Origin: JABCPO02 sp052174015
GTDB taxonomy: Bacteria > Bacillota > Clostridia > TANB77 > CAG-508
NCBI GenBank assembly: GCA_052174015.1
Contig: JBQMXM010000001.1
Span: 62,001 to 126,000 of the forward strand
Reading direction: 5' to 3'
DNA length: 64,000 nt
Below are positions 35,979-45,308 of this stretch, in pieces. Under the pieces are notes generated by a model. The model did not search any database. It had not been told where the DNA came from and worked only from the letters and a program-made list of their open reading frames with translations. The translations under genes and the position numbers were made by a program. Each line of letters opens with the position of its first letter. Positions within the stretch are counted from its first letter, which is position 1.

Positions 35979-37139
35979 CTATTTTTTTCTAGAATTTATC
36001 GTATTTATTATCTCATTATATATATAGTCTATTACTTCTATATTATTTGATTGTTTTTCTACTTCTGCTGACATAACCTCAACATTTTTCTTGAATTTTT
36101 GTAATATTTCATCTTCTAATATGTACTCTATTTTTTGTTCTAATATTTCACTTGTTAATTCATCATTCCTTATAATTATTCCTGCTGAATGGTCTTTAAA
36201 TATTTTAGCATTTTCTTCTTGCTTATTTGCATTTATTGTTGGAAATGGTATAAATATTGTTGGTAATTTAACTTTTGTTAATTCTGTTACTGTCATTGCT
36301 CCTGCTCTTGTAATTGCAATATCAGCTATATTTAACACTTCTTCCATATTATATATATATTCTACCATATGTAAGTTATCAATTTTTAAAACATTAATCC
36401 CTTTACTTTTAAACCTATTTAAATATGTATCAAAATTATCTTTTCCTGTCGCCCATATAATTTGATATCTTTCCATATCATGATTTTGTATCTTTTTAAT
36501 TAGCATTTCTGTTACTGCATCATTAATTTTTACAGAACCTTGACTTCCTCCAAATATTACTATTGTTTTTAAATTTGGATCTAAGTTTAATTCTAATTTT
36601 ACTTTTCTTTTTTCTTGTTCTGTATAGTTTTTCATAACTATTGTAGACGGATTACCTGAAACCACTAAGTTTTCTTTATGTTTAAAAAATTGTTTTGTTT
36701 TTTCAAAAGCCACTAATATTTTATCTGCTTTTCCATCATATAGTCTTATTGCAAGTCCTGGAAATGCATTACTTTCATGTAATAATGTTGGTATTTTCAT
36801 ACTTAATGCTGCTTTTATTACAGGTACACAAATATATCCTCCTGTTCCTATAACTATATCTGGTTTGAATTCTTTTATTATTTTTTTTACATCAAAAATA
36901 CTTTTAAATGTTAAAAATATTCTTTTGAAATTATTAAATGAAATTTCTTTTTTAAATCCATATGCTTTAATATTTCTAATTTCATATCCTGCAAGTGGTA
37001 TTAACTCTTGTTCCATTCCATAATCTGTACCTATAAATATTATTTCGCTATTAGGTTGATTTTTCATAATCTTATTTGCTATTGCAAGTGCAGGATTAAT
37101 ATGTCCACCTGTTCCTGCAGCTGATATAATAACTTTCAT
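35979..37139 (-). CDS. murG: UDP-GlcNAc:lipid I N-acetylglucosamine transferase MurG
   Basis: 386 residues, GT28/GT-B fold. SAAGTGGHINPALAIA at the start is the family's glycine loop; VIGTGGYICVPVIKAA, LHESNAFPGLA and AITRAGAMTVTEL are diagnostic. It adds GlcNAc to lipid I to form lipid II on the inner side of the membrane. It directly follows ftsW, which uses the product. Confidence 0.97.
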   Translation of the reverse strand: MKVIISAAGTGGHINPALAIANKIMKNQPNSEIIFIGTDYGMEQELIPLAGYEIRNIKAYGFKKEISFNNFKRIFLTFKSIFDVKKIIKEFKPDIVIGTGGYICVPVIKAALSMKIPTLLHESNAFPGLAIRLYDGKADKILVAFEKTKQFFKHKENLVVSGNPSTIVMKNYTEQEKRKVKLELNLDPNLKTIVIFGGSQGSVKINDAVTEMLIKKIQNHDMERYQIIWATGKDNFDTYLNRFKSKGINVLKIDNLHMVEYIYNMEEVLNIADIAITRAGAMTVTELTKVKLPTIFIPFPTINANKQEENAKIFKDHSAGIIIRNDELTSEILEQKIEYILEDEILQKFKKNVEVMSAEVEKQSNNIEVIDYIYNEIINTINSRKK

Positions 37140-37151
37140 TTTTTCTCCTCA

Positions 37152-38279
37152 TTAATCGTTTGTGTGTTTTGAAATATTCAATAATAATCCTAGTAATATT
37201 AATACAGAAATTATTGAAGAACCTCCATAACTAAATAATGGAAGTGATATTCCTGTAACAGGTATTGTATTTGATACAACTGCTAAATTTCCAATTACTT
37301 GTAATCCTAATATACTAGTTATACCTACTGCTATTAATTTTCCAAATAGATCTTTTACATTATTAGCTATTAATAATCCTCTTGATATTAACACTAAAAA
37401 AAGTATTATTACTAATACAACTCCTATAAATCCTACCTCTTCTGAATAAATAGCAAATATGAAGTCATTTTGTGGTTCAGGTATATAGCTATTTTTTTGC
37501 TTACTATTACCTATACCTACACCAAAAATACCACCTGAAGCTAAGGCATATAATCCTTGTGATGTTTGCCATCCTGTAGTCTTTATATATTCAAAAGGTT
37601 TAAGCCACACTTGTAATCTAGCTTGTCTAAATCCACCCGTTCCTGATTGTAATTTTTTAAAAATAATTAAAGAAGATAATGCCGTTCCTACTACTCCATA
37701 AGTAAATAATGATTTAAAATCTACTCCTGCTATTATCATTTGGATAAATCCTGTTGCAAATATTAATATTGCTGCACTTAAATGGTTTTGAAAAACAAAT
37801 ATAGAACCTGCCATTATTGTTATTAAAGCAAGTGGTATTAATACTCCTTTAGTTGGATTTTTTAATTGATTTTTTTCTTCTAAATTTGATAAATATCCAG
37901 CCATTACTGCTATCATACCTATCTTTATAAATTCTGATGGTTGTAAACTAAATCCACCTATTTGTATCCAACGAGCTGCTCCACCTTCTGATATACCTAA
38001 AAATTTAACAGATATTGCTATTGCAAGCATTGATAAATATCCAAACATTAATAGTTTAATATTTTTAAACACCCTATAATCTATTATAGATATTAATAAT
38101 GCTGATACTACACCTATCATTGTAAATAACATTTGCTTTTTAAAATACACATAACTATTTCCTGTTTCTTTTAATGATTCAGGTGCACTTGCTGATAATA
38201 ATGTTACTATACCTATTGCAAATAATATAATTGCTACAATTAATAATATGTAATCTATATTCCCTTTCTTTTTTTTCAT
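37152..38279 (-). CDS. ftsW: SEDS septal peptidoglycan polymerase FtsW
   Basis: 375 residues with ten predicted transmembrane segments. FSLQPSEFIKIGMIAVMAGY, GWQTSQGLYALASGGIFGVG, FIFAIYSEEVGFIG and TGISLPLFSYGGSS are diagnostic. It polymerises lipid II at the septum. First gene of ftsW-murG-topA-gatB, with a TATAAT promoter and the 37-bp shared element upstream. Called FtsW by linkage to murG and by the separate RodA gene at 21292. Confidence 0.95.
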   Translation of the reverse strand: MKKKKGNIDYILLIVAIILFAIGIVTLLSASAPESLKETGNSYVYFKKQMLFTMIGVVSALLISIIDYRVFKNIKLLMFGYLSMLAIAISVKFLGISEGGAARWIQIGGFSLQPSEFIKIGMIAVMAGYLSNLEEKNQLKNPTKGVLIPLALITIMAGSIFVFQNHLSAAILIFATGFIQMIIAGVDFKSLFTYGVVGTALSSLIIFKKLQSGTGGFRQARLQVWLKPFEYIKTTGWQTSQGLYALASGGIFGVGIGNSKQKNSYIPEPQNDFIFAIYSEEVGFIGVVLVIILFLVLISRGLLIANNVKDLFGKLIAVGITSILGLQVIGNLAVVSNTIPVTGISLPLFSYGGSSIISVLILLGLLLNISKHTND

Positions 38280-38315
38280 ATCTTCCCTTTTTCTTTTGTT
38301 ATTTCAATATTTAAA

Positions 38316-38321
38316 ATTATA
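38316..38321 (-). promoter_or_regulatory. -10 element of the ftsW operon
   Basis: TATAAT preceded by TGTGA; no good -35 hexamer lies 17 bases upstream (TAGTAA only), so the promoter may need an activator bound to 38375-38411. Confidence 0.5.
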
Positions 38322-38374
38322 TCACAAGTATTTTTATTTTACTACATTATTTTAAGATTTTTGTATTAACTATT

Positions 38375-38411
38375 TGTAGAAAGTTCAAACATATTTGACA
38401 GAAATATATTA
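38375..38411 (-). promoter_or_regulatory. 37-bp shared upstream element, copy 1
   Basis: Identical over 37 bases to 61144-61180. It contains the dyad TCAAA-CATA-TTTGA. It lies 96 bases before the ftsW start and 54 bases from the TATAAT. A protein-binding site in front of a weak -35 is the likeliest reading. Confidence 0.6.
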
Positions 38412-38424
38412 TCAAACAAAAAAC

Positions 38425-38472
38425 AGATAAACTATAATATTTAAAATAACATTTTAAAACTATAATTTATCT
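38425..38472 (-). terminator. Terminator downstream of the YlbF gene
   Basis: AGATAAATTATAG pairs with the later TTATAGTTTATCT over 13 positions with two G-T pairs; GTTTTTTG follows on the minus strand. Confidence 0.65.
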
Positions 38473-38530
38473 ATAATAATATATATCTCTTAGTATTTTA
38501 CTATCTTACTATTTCTCACTTTTCTAATTT

Positions 38531-38869
38531 TTAATTATATATTTCTCTAATACCATCCATAAATATCTTATTAACTTCTTCTATCATTTGATTTAATGAT
38601 ACTTCAGCAGTAAAATATTCTATTGCTTTTTCTTCTTTTAATAATTCTTCATAGATTTGTTTTGATTTAGCTTTTTTTGTTTCATCTACTTCTTTACCTA
38701 TTAATTCGTCTGTATTGATTTCAATATTTATTTTTTGAAATTCTAATATTTTTTCATACAATTCTTTATCATTATTGATAAGATTGTCCCTTATTTCTTT
38801 GAATTTTATTGTTTTTTCATCTTTTTTTAGATTTTGCACTAAATTATTTACATCATCATATATATTCAT
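38531..38869 (-). CDS. YlbF/YmcA family regulator
   Basis: 112 residues, all helical. The layout VNNLVQNLKKDEKTIKFKE, then DKELYEKILEFQKINIE and the Asn-Gln-Met helix near the end match YlbF/YmcA proteins, which in Bacillus form a complex with YaaT acting with RNase Y and in competence and biofilm control. It lies 27 bases after the glycosyltransferase gene. Family assignment from pattern only. Confidence 0.8.
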   Translation of the reverse strand: MNIYDDVNNLVQNLKKDEKTIKFKEIRDNLINNDKELYEKILEFQKINIEINTDELIGKEVDETKKAKSKQIYEELLKEEKAIEYFTAEVSLNQMIEEVNKIFMDGIREIYN

Positions 38870-38896
38870 CCTAATCTCCTTAATTATATTACTTAA

Positions 38897-40216
38897 TTAC
38901 ATATTATATAATTTTCTTCTATCATTTAAATTTAATAAACCTACTATATCTTTCTTTAAAACATTTTCTTCTTTTTCTTCTTTTGTTATTTTAGCTTCTT
39001 CTATTTTCTTTTGTTTTTGTTGCTGTAAATCAATTAATATTTTTTCTTTTGTTATCGCCCTCTTATATACTTTTAATGTTGATTCTGCAATAATATTCCA
39101 ATTATATTTATCAATAACTATTTTTTTTGCATCTTCTACAATATTTTCGCATAATTGGTGATCAAATAATAGTTTTAAAACGCTGTCTGCAATTGAATTT
39201 GCATTACCTGCATATGCTTTTATTCCATTTTTTTGATGTTCTACTATTTCATTTAATCCTCCAACATCTGAAACTACTACTGGTACTTCTCCAAGCATTG
39301 CCTCAAGTGCAACTATTCCAAATGGTTCATATGTACTAGGAAATACAGCTATATCAGCACATTTATACATTTTTTGCACATTATTACCTGCTAAATATCC
39401 TGTAAAATATACTTTTTCTGCAACCCCTATATCATATGCTAATTTTTTTAATTCTTCCATCATACTTCCATTACCTGCTATAACTAATTTTACATCATTA
39501 TAGTTTTGTAAAATTTTTGGCATTGCACAAATTAAATGTTGTATACCTTTCTCAAAAACAAGTCTACCAATGGCAAAAATGATTTTTTCATTATCTTTTG
39601 CATAATTTCTTCTAAATTCATAATCTCTTTTTATACCATCAAATTTATCTAAATCTATTCCATTTGATACTACATGTATTTTTTCAAATGGTAATCCAAA
39701 TAGTCTTTGAATCTCATTTTTCATAAAATTACTATTAACAATTACATCATTTGATTCATATGTTAACATCCATTCTGTATCATTTATATATTTTTGTGTA
39801 ATTGTACTTATTCCACCATTTCTTCCTGCTTCTGTTGCATGTATTGTTGATACTAATGGAATTTTGTGTGCTTCTTTAATTGATTTACCTGCATATGCTG
39901 TAAGCCAGTCATGTGCATGTATAATATCAAATTCTTCACCTTCATTTATTAAAGATGTAGCTTTAGAAATCATATTAAAATTAAGTTGCATTATCCAATC
40001 AATAAAGTTAATTGAATTAATCATATAATTATCAATTCTATGGACTTTTACTCCTGTTTTTTCTGTTTCAAAATATGGTAATTCTCCGTCTCTATATGTA
40101 ATTACTGTAACTTGATGTCCTTCTAGTTGTAGTCTTTTTGATAATTCCCCTACTACTCTTGAAATTCCTCCTACTACTCTTGGTGGATATTCCCATGATA
40201 ACATTAAAATCTTCAT
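38897..40216 (-). CDS. GT4-family glycosyltransferase, glycogen-synthase-like
   Basis: 439 residues with a GT-B fold. The N-terminal LSWEYPPRVVGGISRVVGEL and FDIIHAHDWLTAYAG, and the C-terminal AIGRLVFEKGIQHLI, FPSTYEPFGIVALEAMLGE (EX7E) match family 4 transferases. Substrates are likely nucleotide sugars for a surface glycan or glycogen; this cannot be decided. The last 55 residues are a Lys/Glu-rich helix not needed for the fold. GGAA precedes the ATG. Confidence 0.88.
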   Translation of the reverse strand: MKILMLSWEYPPRVVGGISRVVGELSKRLQLEGHQVTVITYRDGELPYFETEKTGVKVHRIDNYMINSINFIDWIMQLNFNMISKATSLINEGEEFDIIHAHDWLTAYAGKSIKEAHKIPLVSTIHATEAGRNGGISTITQKYINDTEWMLTYESNDVIVNSNFMKNEIQRLFGLPFEKIHVVSNGIDLDKFDGIKRDYEFRRNYAKDNEKIIFAIGRLVFEKGIQHLICAMPKILQNYNDVKLVIAGNGSMMEELKKLAYDIGVAEKVYFTGYLAGNNVQKMYKCADIAVFPSTYEPFGIVALEAMLGEVPVVVSDVGGLNEIVEHQKNGIKAYAGNANSIADSVLKLLFDHQLCENIVEDAKKIVIDKYNWNIIAESTLKVYKRAITKEKILIDLQQQKQKKIEEAKITKEEKEENVLKKDIVGLLNLNDRRKLYNM

Positions 40217-40339
40217 ATCTTTTCCTTTGCAAAAACGTTTTTTACTAACTATCTATTATATTAATAATATATTTATATTATTGTTTTGTAAATACTATTT
40301 ATACTTATTTTATACATTTGTAGTATATCTTTAAATATA

Positions 40340-41677
40340 TTATTTTATTTTCCATACCTTACTTCCTGGACTTGTTTCTTCTATCATATTTCCGTCTAAA
40401 TATACTACAGGTCTTATTGCTCTTTTATCTGTATTTATATTTATTGTTTCATTATAATTCTCAAAAATTGTCTCTGATGTAACAAAACTAACATTAATAT
40501 CTCCTACTGTAAATCTTGCAATCTTACCATATGTAAATAATAATCTATTATCAATCCAATAATATGTTCCTTTAAATATATGATTTTTTAATCTTGCTTT
40601 ACCTGCATTTATTTTTGTATTAGATACAAATTCTTTATCATATTTAGTCTTATCTATATAATAGAACACATTGTTAAATCTTTTCGTATCTGTGCTTATT
40701 CCATCTTCATTATCACTATTTACTGTTGGATAATACACATCTAAACTCATTCTAGATTTAGACATATAATCTGAAGAAAAAAATAGCTTTTCATCATCTG
40801 TAAAATCTTTAACTTCTTTTCCTGTAAATATTTGAGCAAGGTCTCCAATTGACATACTTCTTGCTCCTGAAGAACTTATTTTACCTTTTTTACCTTCTCC
40901 TATAAATGGATTCCCAACTGTATATTTTGTTTTAGTTTTTACAGCTCCTTTTCCATGCCCATATACAGCACAAATCTTATTAAGCTCTTCTTCTGCATAT
41001 AACCATCCAGTAGCACCTTTTATTGTAAAGTTTGTATGTATTCCACCTTGTATACCATTTAAAGGTTCTTTACTCATCACCTTTATTTGATTATTATCAA
41101 TTGATATAACTATCCATTCATTAATATTTGACTTTGCTGTTACTGTTTGATTACTGTATCCATTACCACCTGTTTTTGCTGTTCCTTTTTCTGATGTATA
41201 TGTAAGTAAACTATTATCCTTTACATCTCGTGTTGGGTCATATATAACAGTGTCTCCTACTTCTAAAGTAGGTGGTAATGGTTTAATTGTTTTTTCTTCA
41301 AGCTTTTCTATCTTTCCATCTATTGTATCTAATGTATATATATTATTATATCCTTGTTTTTCATGATGATATGTTACTTTATTTCCTATTACAGTTACAT
41401 GTGTACCTTCTTTTTGTAATGCTTCTTCAAGCAAATCTTCATCATAATTACCATTATTTCCTGCAAGTATACCACCATATATTGATATAATCTTGTCTTT
41501 TTCTTCTGATACTATTTGATCTTTTTTAAGTCTTTTTGCTCTTTGTAATAATCCATTATCTCCAAGTGATAATGATATTACTAGTACTGATAATATCAAT
41601 AATATTATAATTGTTAGTACTAATGTTACTAATGTTATTCCATTATTATATACAATATTATATTTATTTTTTCTCAT
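40340..41677 (-). CDS. Large pilin-like protein, tandem copy 2
   Basis: 445 residues. Prepilin start YNNG/ITLVTLVLTIIILLILS with cleavage after Gly; the fifth mature residue is Thr rather than Glu. The N-terminal helix runs into a region (HHEKQGYNNIYTLDTIDGK) and the shared domain with VGDTVIYDPTRDVKDNS, EKGTAKTGGNG, NEWIVISIDNNQIKV, GSGARSMSIG variant SSGARSMSIGDL and RPVVYLDGNMIEE. AGGAG lies before the ATG. It is 25 bases after its neighbour 41703 and nearly identical to it over the middle, a recent duplication. Confidence 0.85.
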   Translation of the reverse strand: MRKNKYNIVYNNGITLVTLVLTIIILLILSVLVISLSLGDNGLLQRAKRLKKDQIVSEEKDKIISIYGGILAGNNGNYDEDLLEEALQKEGTHVTVIGNKVTYHHEKQGYNNIYTLDTIDGKIEKLEEKTIKPLPPTLEVGDTVIYDPTRDVKDNSLLTYTSEKGTAKTGGNGYSNQTVTAKSNINEWIVISIDNNQIKVMSKEPLNGIQGGIHTNFTIKGATGWLYAEEELNKICAVYGHGKGAVKTKTKYTVGNPFIGEGKKGKISSSGARSMSIGDLAQIFTGKEVKDFTDDEKLFFSSDYMSKSRMSLDVYYPTVNSDNEDGISTDTKRFNNVFYYIDKTKYDKEFVSNTKINAGKARLKNHIFKGTYYWIDNRLLFTYGKIARFTVGDINVSFVTSETIFENYNETININTDKRAIRPVVYLDGNMIEETSPGSKVWKIK

Positions 41678-41702
41678 TATATCTCCTATAATATTTATTT
41701 AA

Positions 41703-43055
41703 TTATTTTATTCTCCATACCTTACTACCTGGACTTGTTTCTTCTATCATACTTCCATCTAAATATACTACTGGTCTTAAATAGCATGCAGGTGAATATG
41801 CTGTAGTATGTAAATTTGGGTCTGAATAATATGTAAAGTTTCCAGTTATATTATTTACATTTGCAAAAAACATACGAAAATGTACCAAATGTGGCCTACT
41901 ATCCAAACAAACTTTATCAAGCCAATATTCCCTATTTTTAAATATATGTTCTTTTAATTTTTCCTTATTCTTTTTAACTTCATTATCTGTTACTAAATCT
42001 CTATCATATTCCCCATTATTTTTATCAATGTCATAAAATTCTCTTTTAAAACTTTGTTTAGTCTCACTTGCACCATCTTCTCTATCACTAGTTATTGTTG
42101 GATAAACAACTGCCCTACTTTTAAGTGTTGGCTCATTATATGTATTACTAAATTGCTTTTTCTCATCATCTGTAAAATTTTCATATTGATCACCTTTCAT
42201 TATTTTAACAATATCTACCATTGTAATACTTCTTGCTCCTGAACCTGTTATTGTTCTTGTTTTGGCTTCTCCTTCAATATATGGATTACCTATTCTGTAT
42301 TCTGTTATTGTTTCTTCAGCTCCTTTACCATGTCCAAATACGCTACATGCTTTATGTATTTCTTCTTCTAAATATAACCAACCTATACCACCTTGAAATG
42401 CAAACATTCTTGCTCCTTTTCCACCTGATTCATTAAAAATTACTTCTTTTGACATTACTTTTAGTTGATTATTAGCTTTAGACAATACTATCCATTCATT
42501 ATTACTTGATTTAGCTTTTACTACTTGTTTACCAAATCCATTACCACCTGTTTTTGCTGTTCCTTTTTCTGATGTGTATGTAAGTAAACTGTTATCCTTT
42601 ACATCTCTTGTTGGGTCATATATAACAGTGTCTCCCACTTCTAAAGTTGCAGGTAATGGTACTATTGTTTTTTCCCTATATTTTACTATCTTTCCATCTA
42701 TTGTATCTAATGTATATATATTATTATATCCTTGTTTTTCGTGATGATATGTTACTACATTACGCAAAACAGTTACAATACTACCGTCTTTTTGTAATTC
42801 TTTTTCAAGTAAACTTGCATCATACTTTCCCTTGTTCTCTGCAAGTATACCACCATATATTGATATAATCTTGTCCTTTTCTTCTGATACTATTTGTTCC
42901 CTGTTAATTCTTCTTGCTCTTTGTAATAATCCATTATCTCCAAGTGATAATGTTATTACTAATGCCGATAATATTAATAATATTATAATTGTTAATACTA
43001 ATGTTACTAATGTTATACCATCACTCTTAATATAATTATATTTTTTAAATCCCAT
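41703..43055 (-). CDS. Large pilin-like protein, tandem copy 1
   Basis: 450 residues, prepilin start KSDG/ITLVTLVLTIIILLILSA with Thr as the fifth mature residue. It shares the domain blocks HHEKQGYNNIYTLDTIDGK, EVGDTVIYDPTRDVKDNS, KGTAKTGGNGFG, GSGARSITMVDIVKIM and RPVVYLDGSMIEETSPGSK. The C-terminal half (about 230-420) diverges more from the next copy than the middle does. AGGAG precedes the ATG. The end (RPVVYLD, Trp-Arg-Ile) resembles the close of DUF6273-type domains; this is a tentative match. Confidence 0.85.
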   Translation of the reverse strand: MGFKKYNYIKSDGITLVTLVLTIIILLILSALVITLSLGDNGLLQRARRINREQIVSEEKDKIISIYGGILAENKGKYDASLLEKELQKDGSIVTVLRNVVTYHHEKQGYNNIYTLDTIDGKIVKYREKTIVPLPATLEVGDTVIYDPTRDVKDNSLLTYTSEKGTAKTGGNGFGKQVVKAKSSNNEWIVLSKANNQLKVMSKEVIFNESGGKGARMFAFQGGIGWLYLEEEIHKACSVFGHGKGAEETITEYRIGNPYIEGEAKTRTITGSGARSITMVDIVKIMKGDQYENFTDDEKKQFSNTYNEPTLKSRAVVYPTITSDREDGASETKQSFKREFYDIDKNNGEYDRDLVTDNEVKKNKEKLKEHIFKNREYWLDKVCLDSRPHLVHFRMFFANVNNITGNFTYYSDPNLHTTAYSPACYLRPVVYLDGSMIEETSPGSKVWRIK

Positions 43056-43191
43056 TATCTCTCCTATACTTTTAGATTACATTATATTATATCAATACAT
43101 ATATACATTGTATATAAATTTACTAATTTATTAACTATATAGTCATATTTATACACATATTTTAATGTTATTGTAATACAAAAAACAAAAT

Positions 43192-43226
43192 AAAAGATAT
43201 ATTTTAATTACTTAAAATATATCTTC
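43192..43226 (-). terminator. Terminator after the small pilin gene
   Basis: Perfect 14-bp arms AAGATATATTTTAA and TTAAAATATATCTT with loop TTAC, then TTTTATTTTGTTTTTTG on the minus strand. Confidence 0.85.
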
Positions 43227-43268
43227 AAATTAATTATTCTTTTTATCTTTAATTAAATTTTATATTAA

Positions 43269-43679
43269 TTATTTTAATGTTACTGATACAATATTAGTAG
43301 TATTATCTTTTTTTACTTCGTATTTAACTTTAGTATCGTCATTACCAGCTTTTTGAAATTCCATTTTTCCATTTTCACCAGCTTCATTTGATGTATAGCG
43401 TTTACTTACAGCAGTTTCTATTTCTTTTTCTATATATTTTTCTTCTGTTGTTAAACTTTTATCTGCATCTGTTTCCCATTTTGCTCTTGCTGCTGCTTCT
43501 TCAGTAGAAACTAAGTCTTTGATTTCTGCTTTAATTTGTTCTGCTTGTGCAGTTCTACTTTTACTTAATAGTCCATTTTGACCTAAAGCTAAGCTAATTG
43601 CAACTGCTGCTAATATTAATAATACGATAATTGTTAATACTAACGCGATTAAAGTTATACCTTTTTTTTCTTTTTTCAT
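43269..43679 (-). CDS. Small pilin-like protein, probable major pilin
   Basis: 136 residues. Short leader KKEKKG/ITLIALVLTIIVLLILAAVA with cleavage after Gly; the fifth mature residue is Ala. The extended helix (to about 60) is followed by a charged globular part (about 61-136) without cysteines. Size and position directly after the pilus assembly genes fit a major pilin. AAAGGAG precedes the ATG. Glu5, normally needed for pilin assembly, is absent in this and the other three family members. Confidence 0.85.
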   Translation of the reverse strand: MKKEKKGITLIALVLTIIVLLILAAVAISLALGQNGLLSKSRTAQAEQIKAEIKDLVSTEEAAARAKWETDADKSLTTEEKYIEKEIETAVSKRYTSNEAGENGKMEFQKAGNDDTKVKYEVKKDNTTNIVSVTLK

Positions 43680-43784
43680 ATTTTAATTCTCCTTTGTATT
43701 TTTATTTATTGTATATCTTATAAATATCATATCTAGTTTTTTTTTACCATTGTTTAGAAAAATTTTTAATAATTTTGTAATATT

Positions 43785-44810
43785 TTATTGTACTTCTTTT
43801 TCTACTTCTTTGTTATTTTCTAATGTAACTTCAAATACTTTTACATTTGGATTATCAAATTGTAGTATTATTCTTTCTTTTCCTGTATTATCTTCTTGTT
43901 TTAAAGTTGTTACATCAAATGTAGCTGGTTGTTGTCCTTTTTGTGTTTTATCAAATACAAATTCTAATCTTGTTTTTGAATTTGAAGCTACTGATATTTT
44001 CCATGTTCCTTGTTCTTTTTGTTTTGCTATTTCTGCATTTTCTATAAATTCTTTATATATTTTAGCGATATCTATTTGTCCATTTTTTAAATATTGTTTT
44101 GAATCTGTATTATATTTTTTTGCAAATTCTTTTAATGTATTTTTTCCATTTAACATTATTGTATTTTCTTTTGTTTTGTCTTGTGATTCTTGATTATTTA
44201 TATTATTATTTTGTTCTTTTTGTTTTTGTTGTTCTTCGTGTTTTTTACTTGCTTCTGCTTGTTTTGTTTCTAAATCACTCACCTTATTTTCTATTCTTTT
44301 AATATTTTCTTCTGCTTTTTTAAGTTTTGCATTTTTATCTGAACTAAATAATAGTGTATATGTATTAAATCCTGTAAATCCTATCAATATAATTAAGATT
44401 ATCCATACAAATAATAATCCTGCACTTTTTTGATTAGATTGTGGTTTCATATTCATGTTTTGTATTGGTCTTTGTGGTATATTTTGTTTTATATTGTTTG
44501 GTTGTACATTCATATTTGGTTGTCTTAAATTATTTCCAAATATATTATCTTCTTTAATTTCTTTTTTTGGTTCTATAGGCTTTTCATTATTAAAATTTGG
44601 TTGTGGTTGTGGGTTTATATTTGGATTTATTTCTATTTTTGGCACTTTATTTTCTTCTTTAGGTAAATCTTCTTCTAAATCTAAATTTAGCATTATTGGT
44701 TGTTCTATAGGCTGTTTTATTGTTTCTTCTTTTGTTTTATTTTCTTCTTTAATTTTAGGGTCAATTGTTATCCCTAAATTAGGCATAATTATGTCATCAT
44801 TGTTTTCCAT
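43785..44810 (-). CDS. Pilus-locus protein with Pro-rich N-terminus and one membrane segment
   Basis: 341 residues. A long Pro/Asn/Glu-rich cytoplasmic N-terminus (1-128), one transmembrane segment (130-153), a coiled coil (about 158-195), a Gln/Asn/Lys-rich linker (about 195-215) and a C-terminal beta-rich domain (about 215-341). Not recognised. It lies between the PilP-like gene and the small pilin gene, 16 bases after the former, so it likely belongs to the assembly platform. Confidence 0.7.
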   Translation of the reverse strand: MENNDDIIMPNLGITIDPKIKEENKTKEETIKQPIEQPIMLNLDLEEDLPKEENKVPKIEINPNINPQPQPNFNNEKPIEPKKEIKEDNIFGNNLRQPNMNVQPNNIKQNIPQRPIQNMNMKPQSNQKSAGLLFVWIILIILIGFTGFNTYTLLFSSDKNAKLKKAEENIKRIENKVSDLETKQAEASKKHEEQQKQKEQNNNINNQESQDKTKENTIMLNGKNTLKEFAKKYNTDSKQYLKNGQIDIAKIYKEFIENAEIAKQKEQGTWKISVASNSKTRLEFVFDKTQKGQQPATFDVTTLKQEDNTGKERIILQFDNPNVKVFEVTLENNKEVEKEVQ

Positions 44811-44825
44811 ATTAGCTCCTTTCTA

Positions 44826-45299
44826 CTACTTATCTTTATTATTTCTATTTAGTATTCTTCCTTCTTCTGTACTGTTATTATTTGCATTTGCATTAGTATT
44901 TGTATTTGTATTTGTACCACTTGTGTTTGTATTATTTTTTGATGGTTCTGTTAAACTATCATTTTGACCATTATTTATTGTTCCTGAATTATTTTGTTTA
45001 CTTCTTCTACCATTAATATCTTGACTGTCTGAAAATGGATTGCTTCTTCCTTTTTTTAGATTTACTTTTTGTTCTATTGTTTCTAATCCTTCGTTATCTA
45101 AATAGTATTTTTTTACAGTTGGCTTATTTTCTTCTACATTTTCATTCATAATCTTATTGTATTGTTGGTTAGAGTTATATGTTCTTATTTGTGGTATATT
45201 TTTTTGAGATGGAAATTTACTATATAGTATAATTCCTAAAGTAATTATCATTATTACTGCTACTACAAATATTACTCCTATTTCTTTTACAATTTTCAT
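44826..45299 (-). CDS. PilP-like inner-membrane pilus protein
   Basis: 157 residues: one transmembrane segment (7-29), a linker, then GRSNPF at 84-89, which resembles the GRRDPF stretch of PilP, and a Ser/Asn/Thr-rich tail (about 90-157). There is no lipobox, unlike many PilP, and the beta-sandwich domain seems absent. Position directly after the PilO-like gene supports the call. Confidence is moderate because the shared motif is short. Confidence 0.55.
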   Translation of the reverse strand: MKIVKEIGVIFVVAVIMIITLGIILYSKFPSQKNIPQIRTYNSNQQYNKIMNENVEENKPTVKKYYLDNEGLETIEQKVNLKKGRSNPFSDSQDINGRRSKQNNSGTINNGQNDSLTEPSKNNTNTSGTNTNTNTNANANNNSTEEGRILNRNNKDK

Positions 45300-45308
45300 A
45301 TTTTCTCC

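Noticed and set aside
38375..38411. The shared 37-bp element as a standard WalR box
   Set aside because: The direct repeats needed for a WalR site (TGTWAH-N5-TGTWAH) are not present; TGT occurs twice but at a 9-base period.
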